A stretch of DNA of 64,000 nucleotides. Origin: Pyrobaculum ferrireducens (GTDB taxonomy: Archaea > Thermoproteota > Thermoprotei > Thermoproteales > Thermoproteaceae). Positions within the stretch are counted from its first letter, which is position 1; the number at the start of each line of letters is the position of its first letter. Under the pieces are notes generated by a model. It was not told where the DNA came from, did no database searches, and saw nothing but the letters and a program-made list of their open reading frames with translations. Positions 53,313 to 62,272 of the stretch are shown here, piece after piece. Position numbers and translations under genes: made by a program. The DNA is taken from contig NC_016645.1 in assembly GCF_000234805.1 (NCBI RefSeq), positions 2,332,391-2,396,390 of the forward strand. Reading direction: 5' to 3'.

Positions 53313-54602
53313 CTACAGCTTGAAGAGGGCTGAGAAGGTGCCTAGGCCCAGGGCTTCGCCGATGAGCAGTATGCCGAAGGCTATGGATAGGATGCCCACT
53401 ATATACTCCACCCGCCTGCCCCACATGCTCCACTTCATGCTTCTAGAGGCCTTGAGGGCTCCTCTCCTCGCCACGTTGATTAGGGCGTATACCACGGCGG
53501 CGAGCCCCGCGGCGTAGGCGAGCGTGGAGGCGAAGAGGGCTATGTAGTTCCCCGTCACCGCCGACGCCACGAGGTTGGCCACGACCACCGCCCCGAATAG
53601 AGGCGCTATGCAGGGGGTCCACACGGCGCCTAGGGAGAGGCCAAGGGCCACGTCGCTTAGCTTGCCCAGCTGGAGCTTCGAGGCTTTGTAGGCAGAGGTC
53701 TGGAATCTCGAGGCCCACACCATGAAGGCATTGTTCAGCCTCTCCACCACGAGGACGGCGCCCATTGCGATTAGGGCGGCCCCTCCCACGGCGTACAGGA
53801 CGGTGTTTACAACTGACCCAGCCCAGGTGGCCGCCGCGGTTACTACGGTGGCTATCGCGGCGAATGACAGCGTCATGCCAGCCAGCACCAAGGCGAGGCT
53901 ACGGCGGGCTAGGTAGGTGGTGGCGGCGATAGTGAGAACCGGCAGTACACACGGCGAGAACACGCTCGCGGCACCCGCGGCGAAGGAGACGAGTAGCTGG
54001 AGGTAGGCGCCAGGCGTAAGCGGGGATGCCTCCGCGCTGGGAGTGGGCTGCGTCATTTGTGCGGCGCCTTTCTCTGGGGTAGGCGGAGGCGTATTGGCGG
54101 GTTGCGGCGTCTGCTGAGTCTGGACGTTGGCGTAGGCCGTCTTTACGAGCTGTAGGAATACGTCGGGAGGGGCGGCGCCTACCATTATGAGGGTGACGTG
54201 TATCTCGCCGTTTTTTACGTAGCCCATTACCACGGTGGGGGTGCCTATCACCGGCACGTTCTGCCTCCCGCTCGCCTTGGCGACGCGTAGAGATCCCTCG
54301 CTGTAGATATACACCTGGCCGTCAGCCACCACCTCAAGCCCCCGTATGAGGTACTTGGCGAGGTCTATCGAAATTAGGTTGACGCCGCTTAGGGCAGACG
54401 CCACCTGCGGCTGGGTGAAGACCTGTGTTTTTAGGTACTGGCAACCGGGGCAGTCGGGCTGGTGTATAAAGATGAGCAACGGCCCGTCTCTCAACGCCGA
54501 GGCGAGGTCCTGCGCGGAATTGACATCGGTGAACTGTAGCTGTCCAATCTGCAAGGCGAGGACCAGAGGCGCGAGGAGTAGTAGCGGCGCGAGACGCGTC
54601 AT
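53313..54602 (-). CDS. Thioredoxin-like domain fused to CcdA membrane protein
   Basis: A 429-residue two-part protein. The N-terminal part has a signal peptide and an outside thioredoxin fold with the redox pair Cys51-x-x-Cys54 (DCPGCQ) and cis-Pro region VIGTPTVVM. After a Pro/Thr/Gln-rich linker come six membrane helices of CcdA/DsbD-beta type, with its two conserved Cys in FSPCVLPVL and WTPCIAPLF. It should carry electrons from cytoplasmic thioredoxin across the membrane to the outside domain, for disulfide reduction or cytochrome c assembly. ATG 54602 shares a 30-base spacer with the divergent gene. Confidence 0.9.
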   Translation of the reverse strand: MTRLAPLLLLAPLVLALQIGQLQFTDVNSAQDLASALRDGPLLIFIHQPDCPGCQYLKTQVFTQPQVASALSGVNLISIDLAKYLIRGLEVVADGQVYIYSEGSLRVAKASGRQNVPVIGTPTVVMGYVKNGEIHVTLIMVGAAPPDVFLQLVKTAYANVQTQQTPQPANTPPPTPEKGAAQMTQPTPSAEASPLTPGAYLQLLVSFAAGAASVFSPCVLPVLTIAATTYLARRSLALVLAGMTLSFAAIATVVTAAATWAGSVVNTVLYAVGGAALIAMGAVLVVERLNNAFMVWASRFQTSAYKASKLQLGKLSDVALGLSLGAVWTPCIAPLFGAVVVANLVASAVTGNYIALFASTLAYAAGLAAVVYALINVARRGALKASRSMKWSMWGRRVEYIVGILSIAFGILLIGEALGLGTFSALFKL

Positions 54603-54632
54603 GTTTTATTTGCATAATTTGCATATAAAAGC
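54603..54632. promoter_or_regulatory. Very short divergent promoter region
   Basis: Only 30 bases separate two ATGs. The plus-strand TATA (TTTTATTTG, 54602-54610) abuts the minus-strand start codon, and the minus-strand TATA (TTTTATATGC on that strand, plus 54621-54630) abuts the plus-strand start. Each box is ~25 bases from its own start. Confidence 0.6.
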
Positions 54633-55256
54633 ATGGAGGTGGTCAGAGTCGTCGTGGGCCCGCTGGCCACGAATTCGTACGTGGTGTGCCAGGGCGACGA
54701 GTGTGTGGTGGTGGACCCCGGCGACGAGGGCGAGAGATTGCTTAGGGCTCTGGGCGGGAGATCTCTGGTGGCCGTCGTGGCGACGCACCTCCACTTCGAC
54801 CACGTGGGGGCGGTGGCGCACCTCGTGGAGGCCACAGGGGCGCCTTTCTACGCCCACCCAGCCGACTGGCGTATCTACAAGGCGCTGAACGAGGTGGCGC
54901 CTAGCTGGGGCTTTGAGGTGCCTGAGTTGCCTACCCCTAGAGATCCCGGCGAGAGGCTGTGGCTCTTCGACGTGTTGCACACCCCTGGGCACACCCCCGG
55001 CTCCATATCCCTCGTCGCCGGCGACGCGGTCTTCACGGGGGACACGCTGTTCCGCGGGTCGGTGGGGAGGACGGACCTCCCCCACGGCGACTGGAGGGAG
55101 CTGACGCGCTCAGTCTGCCGCCTATACCAGCTCCCCGGCCACCTAGTCGTTTACCCCGGCCACGGGCCCCCTACCACAATCGGCTCCGAGGCCGCCGGCA
55201 ACCCCTTTATCAACGCCGACGTTTGTGGCAACGAGCGACAAAGCAACAGATATTAA
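54633..55256 (+). CDS. Glyoxalase II-like MBL-fold hydrolase
   Basis: The 207-residue protein has THLHFDHVGAV (HxHxDH), HTPGHTPGSISL, FTGDTLFRGSVGRTD and YPGHGPPTTIG, the full metal-ligand set of small glyoxalase II/YcbL-type hydrolases, which split thioesters. It is divergent from the thioredoxin-CcdA gene, which may point to thiol metabolism. The GTDxxF and VGRTD motifs match closely to YcbL proteins. Confidence 0.92.
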   Translation: MEVVRVVVGPLATNSYVVCQGDECVVVDPGDEGERLLRALGGRSLVAVVATHLHFDHVGAVAHLVEATGAPFYAHPADWRIYKALNEVAPSWGFEVPELPTPRDPGERLWLFDVLHTPGHTPGSISLVAGDAVFTGDTLFRGSVGRTDLPHGDWRELTRSVCRLYQLPGHLVVYPGHGPPTTIGSEAAGNPFINADVCGNERQSNRY

Positions 55257-55269
55257 CAGCCTACCGGTG

Positions 55270-55944
55270 ATGGACGTGCAGACCTCTGGCAGAGCTAAGC
55301 TTCTTCAGTACCCGCCGCCCCCCGTGCTCACGCCGCAACTTATCACCACCGTTTCGCTGATCTCAACGCGGCTGTATGGGCTCTTCGACCTTGGGATGTT
55401 CATCGCGAAGCTCGTGGAGGCCGGCGTGCAGAAGTACGGCGAGCCTCTGGACCCCTGCTGGCTGTACATAGTGCTCCCAAATGGGTATAAACACTTCGCC
55501 TACTTCTCCGCAGACGTGCCCCACGGCGACGAGTTCGCCTCCATTTACCCAGACCCCTACCTCGGGGCTTTGTTCATAGCGGCGTCTGGCAGGAGGGCGG
55601 CCTTCAGGCCGCTTGGCAATGACTACCTAGACGGCCTCTTCGAGACCTTGGCCCAGGCCGAGGGGTGGAATATCCACATCTCCAACTACCTGGAGTTTGA
55701 ATACTACCAAAACAGCCACATGGTGAACGAGCAGTGCATAATCGAGAAGCTGAAGACTGTGCTCCCCAGAGAGGCTACATATGAAAAAGACGCGTTGCTC
55801 TCGATTCTGGTGCCGACGATGCCTCAGGCCTTCCTCACAGATCCCCACCTCACGAAGCTGATAGCGCTGGGGTTAATGGAGTACCGGGAGACGACGATAG
55901 TCCCCACCCAGCTCCTGGTCTCGTTGCTCGGGATGCTTTTTTAA
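55270..55944 (+). CDS. Unrecognised 224-residue protein
   Basis: ATG 55270 (MDVQTSGRAKLLQY) is chosen because TATA (GATATTAAC, 55247-55255) is ~20 bases before it; the frame starts at 55225. The product has helix-rich segments (LITTVSLISTRLYGLFDLGM), a middle with FAYFSADVPHGDEFAS, and a C terminus (LLSILVPTMPQAFLTDPHLT, KLIALGLMEYRETTI) that could be a winged helix. No family recognised; it may be a regulator or an archaeal-specific sensor. Confidence 0.65.
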   Translation: MDVQTSGRAKLLQYPPPPVLTPQLITTVSLISTRLYGLFDLGMFIAKLVEAGVQKYGEPLDPCWLYIVLPNGYKHFAYFSADVPHGDEFASIYPDPYLGALFIAASGRRAAFRPLGNDYLDGLFETLAQAEGWNIHISNYLEFEYYQNSHMVNEQCIIEKLKTVLPREATYEKDALLSILVPTMPQAFLTDPHLTKLIALGLMEYRETTIVPTQLLVSLLGMLF

Positions 55945-55967
55945 ACCCGGCCGCACCCGCCGGTAAC

Positions 55968-56999
55968 GTGAAGGTGGTGGTGCTCGGGGGAGGTATAGCG
56001 GGGGTCTTCGTAGCTTACTTCCTCAGAGAGCGCGGTTTCGACGTCATCGGGATCGGCGGCGAGTTGACGTACCCCCTAACCTCGCTCGTCCTCACCACCT
56101 CCATGCCGCATGTAGAAGATGTGGAGCTAGCCTGGGAAAGCTTGGAGATTTACAGGCGATTTACACATCTCAGTGAGGTGACGTCTGTCGACATACTCCC
56201 CAGGTGGGTTGACCTGTCGCCGCTCAGCCGCGTGCCGCACGACGTGGTGGATAGAGTGGAGGGGCTGCGGCTAGATCCCGACGAAATTGCCGTCGTCACC
56301 ACCGACTACCTAGTGCCGGTGAGGCGCGTGGTCAACGCGTTGCGGAAGATGCTGGGCTTCTCAGAGGACTACGGGCTACTTAAAGTGGAGGGGGGCAGGG
56401 CGTACGTGGTGGCGAACGGCAGAAAGATTGAGGGGGATGTGGTGGTGCTCGCCGCCGGGTATAGAAACAGCCTAATAGCGAGGGAGGTCGGCTTGGAGGT
56501 CCCCCTGGCGCCCTACGAGTGCTACGCCGTGCTTTCCATCGTCAGCTGGAGGGCGAGGCGCTACAGCATCGGCGACTACGTGCTCGGCTGGTACGGGAGG
56601 CCCGCCGCGCCGCCGTTTTACATTGCGGGGGATGGCTGCGGGAGGTACGGCGAGGGGCCGCCGCCGAACTACGCCGATAGGATGGGAAACTTAATGTCGA
56701 AGAGGCTCGGCGTGGCTGTGCCTCTCTACGTGAAGACGGGGTACTGCGAGGTGGGGCCCCACGGCGGGCCGCTGTACGGCAAGTACCCAGGTCTGGAGAA
56801 TCTATACGTTATAGGGGGGTTCAACGGCTACGGAAGCATGGTCGGCCCCGCCCTCGCGCGGCGCCTGGCGGATCTCGTGGCGGGAGGCGGCGCAGACGAC
56901 GTTTTTAGACTTGAAAAAATGCCCCTCCAGAGGCGGATCAACCCATGTGAGGTGGCCGAGAGGCACGACTGGGGCGGCGTGCTACTACGCAACAGTTAA
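55968..56999 (+). CDS. FAD-dependent oxidoreductase (DAO family)
   Basis: The 343-residue protein starts VVVLGGGIAGVFVAYFLRER, a dinucleotide-binding motif, and has the second FAD region GDVVVLAAGYRNS and the C-terminal GGFNGYGSMVGPALARRLAD. This is the D-amino-acid oxidase/glycine oxidase/sarcosine oxidase superfamily; the substrate cannot be told. GTG 55968 is ~25 bases after TTTTTTAAAC. It lies 22 bases before the RHH gene, on the same strand but with its own promoter. Confidence 0.85.
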   Translation: MKVVVLGGGIAGVFVAYFLRERGFDVIGIGGELTYPLTSLVLTTSMPHVEDVELAWESLEIYRRFTHLSEVTSVDILPRWVDLSPLSRVPHDVVDRVEGLRLDPDEIAVVTTDYLVPVRRVVNALRKMLGFSEDYGLLKVEGGRAYVVANGRKIEGDVVVLAAGYRNSLIAREVGLEVPLAPYECYAVLSIVSWRARRYSIGDYVLGWYGRPAAPPFYIAGDGCGRYGEGPPPNYADRMGNLMSKRLGVAVPLYVKTGYCEVGPHGGPLYGKYPGLENLYVIGGFNGYGSMVGPALARRLADLVAGGGADDVFRLEKMPLQRRINPCEVAERHDWGGVLLRNS

Positions 57000-57021
57000 A
57001 AATTGCGTGATCTGACGAAAC

Positions 57022-57189
57022 GTGGACAAGTCGAGGGAGAAGATGATCCTCATATCTTTCCACATACCCCAGCCGTATCTAGAGGCGCTGGACGAGCTTG
57101 TGAAAGCCGGGGCCTACCCCAGCCGTAGCGAGGCCATCAGAGCGGCGCTTAGGGAACTACTGGCCAGGTATAAGCTGGACGGGGTCTAG
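57022..57189 (+). CDS. Ribbon-helix-helix (CopG/NikR-type) DNA-binding protein
   Basis: A 55-residue protein starting MDKSREKMILISFHIPQPYL, followed by EALDELVKAG and YPSRSEAIRAALRELLARY. A beta strand plus two helices with S-R-S-E-A-I-R is the classic RHH fold. Start GTG 57022 is ~25 bases after GTTAAAAAT. It may regulate the adjacent oxidoreductase or EamA transporter. Confidence 0.85.
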   Translation: MDKSREKMILISFHIPQPYLEALDELVKAGAYPSRSEAIRAALRELLARYKLDGV

Positions 57190-57218
57190 ATTTATATCAA
57201 AACCTTTACCGGGGAGCC

Positions 57219-58031
57219 ATGTTTGGTCTACTCTCTGCGCTGGTCGCGGCTCTCGCTTTTTCTATCAACGCGCCGCTGGCATACGCCGCGTCTAGGAGAG
57301 GCGTGTCTTCACAAGCTCTGGTGGCTGTGCGCAACGCCGTGGCTCTAGTAGCGCTCCTCCCACTGGCGGATTTCAAAATAGGCGCCGCCGCTGTGTTGTT
57401 AGTAGCGGCCTCGGCGCTTTTAGGCCCCGGCTTGGGGGACTACGCCTACTTCAAGGCGTTGACGCACAGCGGCGTGGCCACCGCGGTGACTGTGAGCTAT
57501 ACGTACATATTCACAGCGCAGCTATTCGCAACGGCGCTGGGCCTAGAGGGCGCGAGGCTTGGGGCCGCGGCGGGCGCCTTGCTGGCGTTTGCAGGTATAT
57601 ACATAGCCCTTGGCGGGAGGCCTAGGGGGGTCGGCGTCTTCTACGGGGCTCTGGCCTCCCTGAGCTGGGGGGCCGCCTCCGCGTTGCTCGGCGTCGCGTC
57701 TAGAGAGGCAAGTCCCTACACCATCGCCGTAGTTAGGTCGGCCGTGTTGGCCCCCCTCTTCTCGCTGTTCACCAATTTCAACGGGGCTCAGAGGCTGGGT
57801 ATCTTATACGCGATTTTGTCGGGCGTGGTGGGCCTAGCCCTTGGATCCACCGCGTTTATATACGCCATGTCGCAGATCGGAGTAGCCGCCACCGTAATAG
57901 CAACCTCCCTAACCCCAATACTCTCCCAGATACTCGACAGAGTCGTTAACAAGTCGGAGATCTCTCCGAAACACATATTAGGAGCGGCTCTGGTGGGGCT
58001 TGGCATAGCGATTAGTGTGATGAATAACTAG
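57219..58031 (+). CDS. EamA/DMT-family transporter
   Basis: The 270-residue membrane protein has ten helices in two EamA repeats (~1-130 and ~137-270). Family features are the ISLALxPL-type GVATAVTVSYTYIFTAQLFA in the first half and GVAATVIATSLTPILSQILD in the second. It is an exporter of metabolites or amino acids by family. TATA (GATTTATATC) is 25 bases before ATG 57219. Confidence 0.9.
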   Translation: MFGLLSALVAALAFSINAPLAYAASRRGVSSQALVAVRNAVALVALLPLADFKIGAAAVLLVAASALLGPGLGDYAYFKALTHSGVATAVTVSYTYIFTAQLFATALGLEGARLGAAAGALLAFAGIYIALGGRPRGVGVFYGALASLSWGAASALLGVASREASPYTIAVVRSAVLAPLFSLFTNFNGAQRLGILYAILSGVVGLALGSTAFIYAMSQIGVAATVIATSLTPILSQILDRVVNKSEISPKHILGAALVGLGIAISVMNN

Positions 58032-58065
58032 ACACCGGAAAAATGAAGATCTGACGACGGACTGA

Positions 58066-58365
58066 CTAGCTCTTCTTTAACTCGGCAAGCCTTTTATTCA
58101 CCTCGTCGAGGATCTGCTCCTTGGTCTTCCCCTCGGTGGAGATCCCAAGCGACTTGGCTAACTCGATTATTTTCTGATCTATCTCCTCCCTCCTCTCAGC
58201 TCTTTTTGGCTCCTCCTCTATCCCGGAGGCAGCTTTTCTAAACTCCCTTATTGCCTCGCCCATGCCGCGGGCTAGGGATGGCAGTTTTGAGGGGCCCCAG
58301 ATTAGTATAATCACGATGGCGATAAGGACTATTATCCACTCTTGTCCGGCCAGTATTAGATACAT
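58066..58365 (-). CDS. tatA: Twin-arginine translocase protein TatA
   Basis: The 99-residue protein has the short N-terminal helix (WIIVLIAIVIILIWG), the hinge GPSKLPSLARGMGEAIREFR and a charged, helical tail. TatA oligomerises to let folded proteins cross the membrane, with TatC as receptor. tatC is transcribed divergently from 58437. ATG 58365 has a TATA (GATTTATTAA on the plus strand, 58384-58393) at the usual distance. Confidence 0.95.
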   Translation of the reverse strand: MYLILAGQEWIIVLIAIVIILIWGPSKLPSLARGMGEAIREFRKAASGIEEEPKRAERREEIDQKIIELAKSLGISTEGKTKEQILDEVNKRLAELKKS

Positions 58366-58436
58366 GTGGATCTAGGTGGCACTGATTTATTAATCTTTCT
58401 CGATAAAGAGATTTTTATACAGACTTGGTACACCAC

Positions 58437-59282
58437 GTGGATAAGCCCCCGAGGGATAAGGAGATGCCGCTGTGGGAACATCTAGCTGAGCTTGGACAGC
58501 GCCTTAAGCGTGTGTTTGTCGCCTTTCTAATTGTGTTTATTATCATGTGGATGCCGGCGCCCAACGTGACGGACGGCAATATCCTCAGCGTATTCGTCTC
58601 CTTCTTCTCCACCGGCGAGTACAACCCCCTTGCGTATTGGATATTTATGCAGACCCTAAACCCGATGATAGAGGGGCTCAACAAGACGGGAAATATCAGA
58701 ATTGCTCTCATCGCGGGGGAGGTTTGGAATCCCTTATCCGCAGTTATGTACGCCTCCCTCTACCTAGCATTGCTGGTTGTATTTCCCTACGTTGTGTATG
58801 AAATATGGCTGTATGTCCAGCCGGCTCTATACCCCCATGAGGAGAGAGCTGTGAAGAAGTACCTATGGGCCGCGCTTGTCTTATTCTACGCCGGAAATTT
58901 ATTCGGCATCTACATCGTATATCCAGCTATCTTCCGCTTTATCGTGGGGCTTTCACAAGTTTTAAAAGTTGAGCAGATCTTCAGCGTCTCATCTGTAGTG
59001 AGCTCCTGGGTCCAAATGGCATTTTGGACCGGGGTCATTTTCGAAACGCCAATCGTCATCGCAATACTGTCTGAAATCTGCCTCTTAGATCCCTGGCGTG
59101 TTTCTGAATACCGGCCGCTGATCTACGCTGCGGCACTCATCTTTATCGCAGTGGTCACACCAGACACCACCTTGGTGTCTACCTTCCTCACCTTCATACC
59201 ATTCGCCGTGCTATTCGAACTGGGGATTATGTGGAGCAAGAGAATCGTCCGCAAGTGTCCAGACATTAGGCCTCCCAAGTAG
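58437..59282 (+). CDS. tatC: Twin-arginine translocase protein TatC
   Basis: Start GTG 58437 (MDKPPRDKEMPLWEHLAELG) is ~22 bases after TTTTTATAC; the TTG at 58425 is too close to the TATA. The 281-residue product has the signature MPLWEHLAELGQRLKR, six helices, and the conserved VYEIWLYVQPALYPHEERAVK. It contains an expanded first outside loop (~residues 38-85). TatC recognises the twin-Arg signal. It is divergent from tatA. Confidence 0.95.
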   Translation: MDKPPRDKEMPLWEHLAELGQRLKRVFVAFLIVFIIMWMPAPNVTDGNILSVFVSFFSTGEYNPLAYWIFMQTLNPMIEGLNKTGNIRIALIAGEVWNPLSAVMYASLYLALLVVFPYVVYEIWLYVQPALYPHEERAVKKYLWAALVLFYAGNLFGIYIVYPAIFRFIVGLSQVLKVEQIFSVSSVVSSWVQMAFWTGVIFETPIVIAILSEICLLDPWRVSEYRPLIYAAALIFIAVVTPDTTLVSTFLTFIPFAVLFELGIMWSKRIVRKCPDIRPPK

Positions 59283-59348
59283 AGCCACGGAGAGCCCCGA
59301 AGCCGACAAATCACATACGCGGGACGCCGTCCGCCTCTAATCTCTCGA

Positions 59349-60176
59349 TTATCTACTTTTATACAGACCGTAGAGATAGACCAGTTTAGGAGTCGGCAAC
59401 CAGCCGCCGGGCGTCTGTCTAATGATATCCCATTTTACCAGGTAGCCGAGTTGCCGGGGATCTGCAAAGTCTTGTAGGTAGCTTTGGCTGAGCACTCCTT
59501 GAGAAACTAAATCGTCGAATATGCCCATGTCGAGGCCAAGCACCATGGCGACTCTCTCCAACGCCTTGGCGAAGTCCCTTTGTTGCGAGCTACATGTCTC
59601 TTCGCCTAGGCCTATTGACCCCAGCTGGACAGCTCCTTTGCTTATAGAGACGTCTCCCACCGCCTTGATGTATCTCTCTCTTAGATATGGCGGAACCGAA
59701 GAGTGGAAAACCACGTCCCCCGGCAGGTTCAGCGGCCGCGTCACCAATAACTGAAGCTCGGCGCCGACGGACTCTGCATATTCCGCAATTAGGTGGGCAT
59801 ACCTCTCGTAGCCGAAGCGTAGATCTACAGCAAGAGAGCCAACGCCCGTAGAGGCGAGTGCTATAGCCGCCGTGATTGGGTCAGGCCATGGGGCTACACA
59901 CTTCGCGGCGCCCTCCCCACTGGGCATCAGCTTAGCGATCCACGAGTCGCCAAGGGGGAGCTGGCTGTAGAGCAGGAGGGAGTCTAGATAGGGGAGCCCC
60001 AAGTCGAGTTGATCCAGTAACGCGTCTGTTATATCTACGCCGTGTATCTGCCTGATAGACTTGGCAAGGTAATAGTACGAGTGGGGCAACGGCGTCGGCG
60101 GCTGGCACCTGCACTTCGGCGAAACTAAAGCGGCGACCTCGCCAAGGGCGTGCAGCCCCCCGCTGTGATCAACCAC
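59349..60176 (-). CDS. Unrecognised 275-residue protein
   Basis: Start GTG 60176 (MVDHSGGLHALGEV) is ~24 bases from the centre of a bidirectional TATA (TTTATATAAA, 60195-60204); the frame opens at GTG 60188. The product has Cys (SPKCRCQP), a middle with VGSLAVDLRFGYERYAHLIAEYA, a strand LQLLVTRPLNL and a C-terminal winged-helix-like end (LGYLVKWDIIRQTPGGWLPT). The uroporphyrinogen decarboxylase/methionine-synthase-like barrel is a guess from its WPDPITAAIALASTG. Unassigned. Confidence 0.6.
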   Translation of the reverse strand: MVDHSGGLHALGEVAALVSPKCRCQPPTPLPHSYYYLAKSIRQIHGVDITDALLDQLDLGLPYLDSLLLYSQLPLGDSWIAKLMPSGEGAAKCVAPWPDPITAAIALASTGVGSLAVDLRFGYERYAHLIAEYAESVGAELQLLVTRPLNLPGDVVFHSSVPPYLRERYIKAVGDVSISKGAVQLGSIGLGEETCSSQQRDFAKALERVAMVLGLDMGIFDDLVSQGVLSQSYLQDFADPRQLGYLVKWDIIRQTPGGWLPTPKLVYLYGLYKSR

Positions 60177-60221
60177 CTGCAGCACCACATCAGGTTTATA
60201 TAAATGGGCTATTTAAGAGAC

Positions 60222-60587
60222 ATGAGCGTCGCCGGCATTAGGTTTGACTACATCCACGCAGAGAGGCTGGGGATCCCACCCCCCGGCGCCCAGCTACAGA
60301 TGAACATGCAGGTGATGATCGAGGGCGAAAGGGCGGTTAAGAGAAGCGGAGTGACGGAGATCCCCTTCACTGTGAGCATCTCCTCAACCCCCGGCGTGGT
60401 GACTGTCACCATCAGAGGAGTCGCGGCGGTGCAGGGCGAGGTAGACGTGAAGAACCTCCCGCCCCAGGTGGCGGGGCCGATCATGCAGGCAGCCCTCTTC
60501 GAGGCCGCCCTCATAATGAGAGAGCTGGGATTCCCGCCGCCCCTGCCAGTGCAACCACAGCCCCCGCAGACACCCCACTACGCGTAA
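60222..60587 (+). CDS. SecB-like fold candidate
   Basis: ATG 60222 (MSVAGIRFDYIHAERLG) is ~23 bases from the TATA at 60195-60204 shared with the divergent gene; ATG 60204 overlaps that box. The 121-residue product has alternating strands (IPFTVSISSTPGVVTVTIRG) and ends with a helix PPQVAGPIMQAALFEAALIM and RELGFPPPLPVQPQPP, the helix-plus-G-F-P-P-L pattern seen at the end of SecB export chaperones. The match is by pattern only. It would fit with its Tat neighbours as an export factor. Confidence 0.45.
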   Translation: MSVAGIRFDYIHAERLGIPPPGAQLQMNMQVMIEGERAVKRSGVTEIPFTVSISSTPGVVTVTIRGVAAVQGEVDVKNLPPQVAGPIMQAALFEAALIMRELGFPPPLPVQPQPPQTPHYA

Positions 60588-60895
60588 CGGATCCAAGTGA
60601 TGTATCACATAAAATCTGTCTCCTACGCACACTCTTCTACTACAAGTAGAGCTGGGATTGCATTGTGATACCATAATCTTAAACAAATACAAGATCTGTA
60701 AGAGTTAAATAATATCTTGGTCTCTATCTATGATAATTAATCTTGAACACTAGAACCATCAAAACCCCCGCTAATTCGCTTGACTGAGTCCTATATAGTG
60801 CTTTCTTAGCTTTCATGATGTCAATAGCTTAGAACTATATAAGTTTTATGAAACAAAAAATAAATTTTAGAAATTTACATACCAGCTCATGTAAT
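60588..60895. other. AT-rich spacer, no gene seen
   Basis: Convergent region between 60587 and 60896. A short dyad GTGAT-GT-ATCAC (60598-60609) follows the SecB-like gene. No supported frame; base composition is distinctly AT-rich to 62780. Confidence 0.4.
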
Positions 60896-62272
60896 TTATT
60901 CTAGTGTAGTCAATCCATCTATGAAAATCACATTGTAAGGCTCTGTAGTAGAGAGCCCTTTGTCTACTATATTTACAATGTTGTAGGTGTCAATTAATAC
61001 ATATGTTTCATAACTTGCTGATCGCTTAAATTCTTGCGTCCTGATAAGTACCCTACCTATTGGAAGCGTTTTTGAATAGCGGTGTACAGTACTGCTGGCC
61101 CCAATATCAGAGACAAACTTCACACGGACAATAGCAGAGCTTGGAGCAAACACATTCTCCCAGTCGGTGCCTATGGCGGCGAAAGATACGTCAAAGCCGG
61201 CGTCTTTAAGAAGAGCGGCCAGGCTAAGGGCGTATAGGGTGGGCTTGTCTAGGCTTTGCACAGCTGGTTGAAAAGCTGTGTTGCCAGCGGCGCCTAGCTG
61301 TTTTTCAACCTCGGCGGCAAGCGCCTCTCTATTCTCAAGCCAGTAGTTGTATATGGCATACATCCGGAATATATCTCTACTGGGAACCCCCGGAGCGCCG
61401 ACCACATAAGGCCTCTGTGGGGAAGGTGGCGGCGTATCGTAGTAGTGCCATTTTTGTATGTACTTCGTACTGAGGTTAAATATAACATTACGGCCTAGAT
61501 CATTAGAGATTACAACAAAATATGTCTCATTGCTAGGTGAGGTAAATCTTAAATATCCTCTTCCCTCTGCTACAGGTCGTTTTTCTTCCACGTAATCTAT
61601 TAATCGATATACAGCAATCTTTAGATTTTCAGACGTACGTATCTCAACCACTTCATCCTTAGTCAACCAGTAAGCCCAAATGTCGTAACGCCCGTTAGAT
61701 AAGTTCAGATTGCTGTACACGTAGGTTCTTGTGAAATTCCATGTATAGCCTACTTGTGGGGCTTTTAGTATAATTCTGCTCAGTACAAGTTTTAATTTTT
61801 CCACATAGTTGCGGCCGCTGTGAATTCTCTCTCTTAGTTCCTGCATAGTGGCGTTGAGCGCCTTTATCTCTGCTTCTAGGGCGTCTCTCTGCTTAGTCAG
61901 CTGGTCTCTCTGCCGTGTCAGGTCTTGTATCTGGGACTGGGCGTCTCTCAGCCGGTTTTGTACGTCTTGGAGCTGGGCTGTGGTGCTTTCCAGCTCGCGC
62001 CTAGTCTGCTCAAGTCTTCTATTAGCCTCGTCTAGCTGTTGTTGTGTAGTCTGTAGCTTGCCCTGGACGTCAAGTAGCTGAGCCGTAGTCTTCTGCAACT
62101 CCTCACTCCTCGCAGTGAGCTGACGCTGAAGATCCTGAATCTGGCCCCTAGCCGCGTCCAGCTCCCTCTTCAAGGCTCCATTTTCTACAGAGGCCCCGTA
62201 CCAAAGTACAGCAAAAGTCCCAGCAATTACGGTTATTATGGCAACAGCAATTATTTGTGGCTTTAAATTCAT
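60896..62272 (-). CDS. Membrane-anchored coiled-coil protein
   Basis: The 458-residue product has an N-terminal anchor (IIAVAIITVIAGTFAVLWYG), about 120 residues of heptad coiled coil rich in Gln/Leu/Arg (LQDVQNRLRDAQSQIQDLTR) with near-repeats of 28-35 residues, and a C-terminal globular domain of ~290 residues with sequons. In the globular part, LYALSLAALLKDAGFDVSFA resembles the helix of transglutaminase-like domains, but the catalytic Cys is not at that site. Start ATG 62272 is 25 bases after TATA (AATATATAAAAACG). AT-rich. Probably an outside stalk with a sensor or binding domain. Confidence 0.7.
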   Translation of the reverse strand: MNLKPQIIAVAIITVIAGTFAVLWYGASVENGALKRELDAARGQIQDLQRQLTARSEELQKTTAQLLDVQGKLQTTQQQLDEANRRLEQTRRELESTTAQLQDVQNRLRDAQSQIQDLTRQRDQLTKQRDALEAEIKALNATMQELRERIHSGRNYVEKLKLVLSRIILKAPQVGYTWNFTRTYVYSNLNLSNGRYDIWAYWLTKDEVVEIRTSENLKIAVYRLIDYVEEKRPVAEGRGYLRFTSPSNETYFVVISNDLGRNVIFNLSTKYIQKWHYYDTPPPSPQRPYVVGAPGVPSRDIFRMYAIYNYWLENREALAAEVEKQLGAAGNTAFQPAVQSLDKPTLYALSLAALLKDAGFDVSFAAIGTDWENVFAPSSAIVRVKFVSDIGASSTVHRYSKTLPIGRVLIRTQEFKRSASYETYVLIDTYNIVNIVDKGLSTTEPYNVIFIDGLTTLE

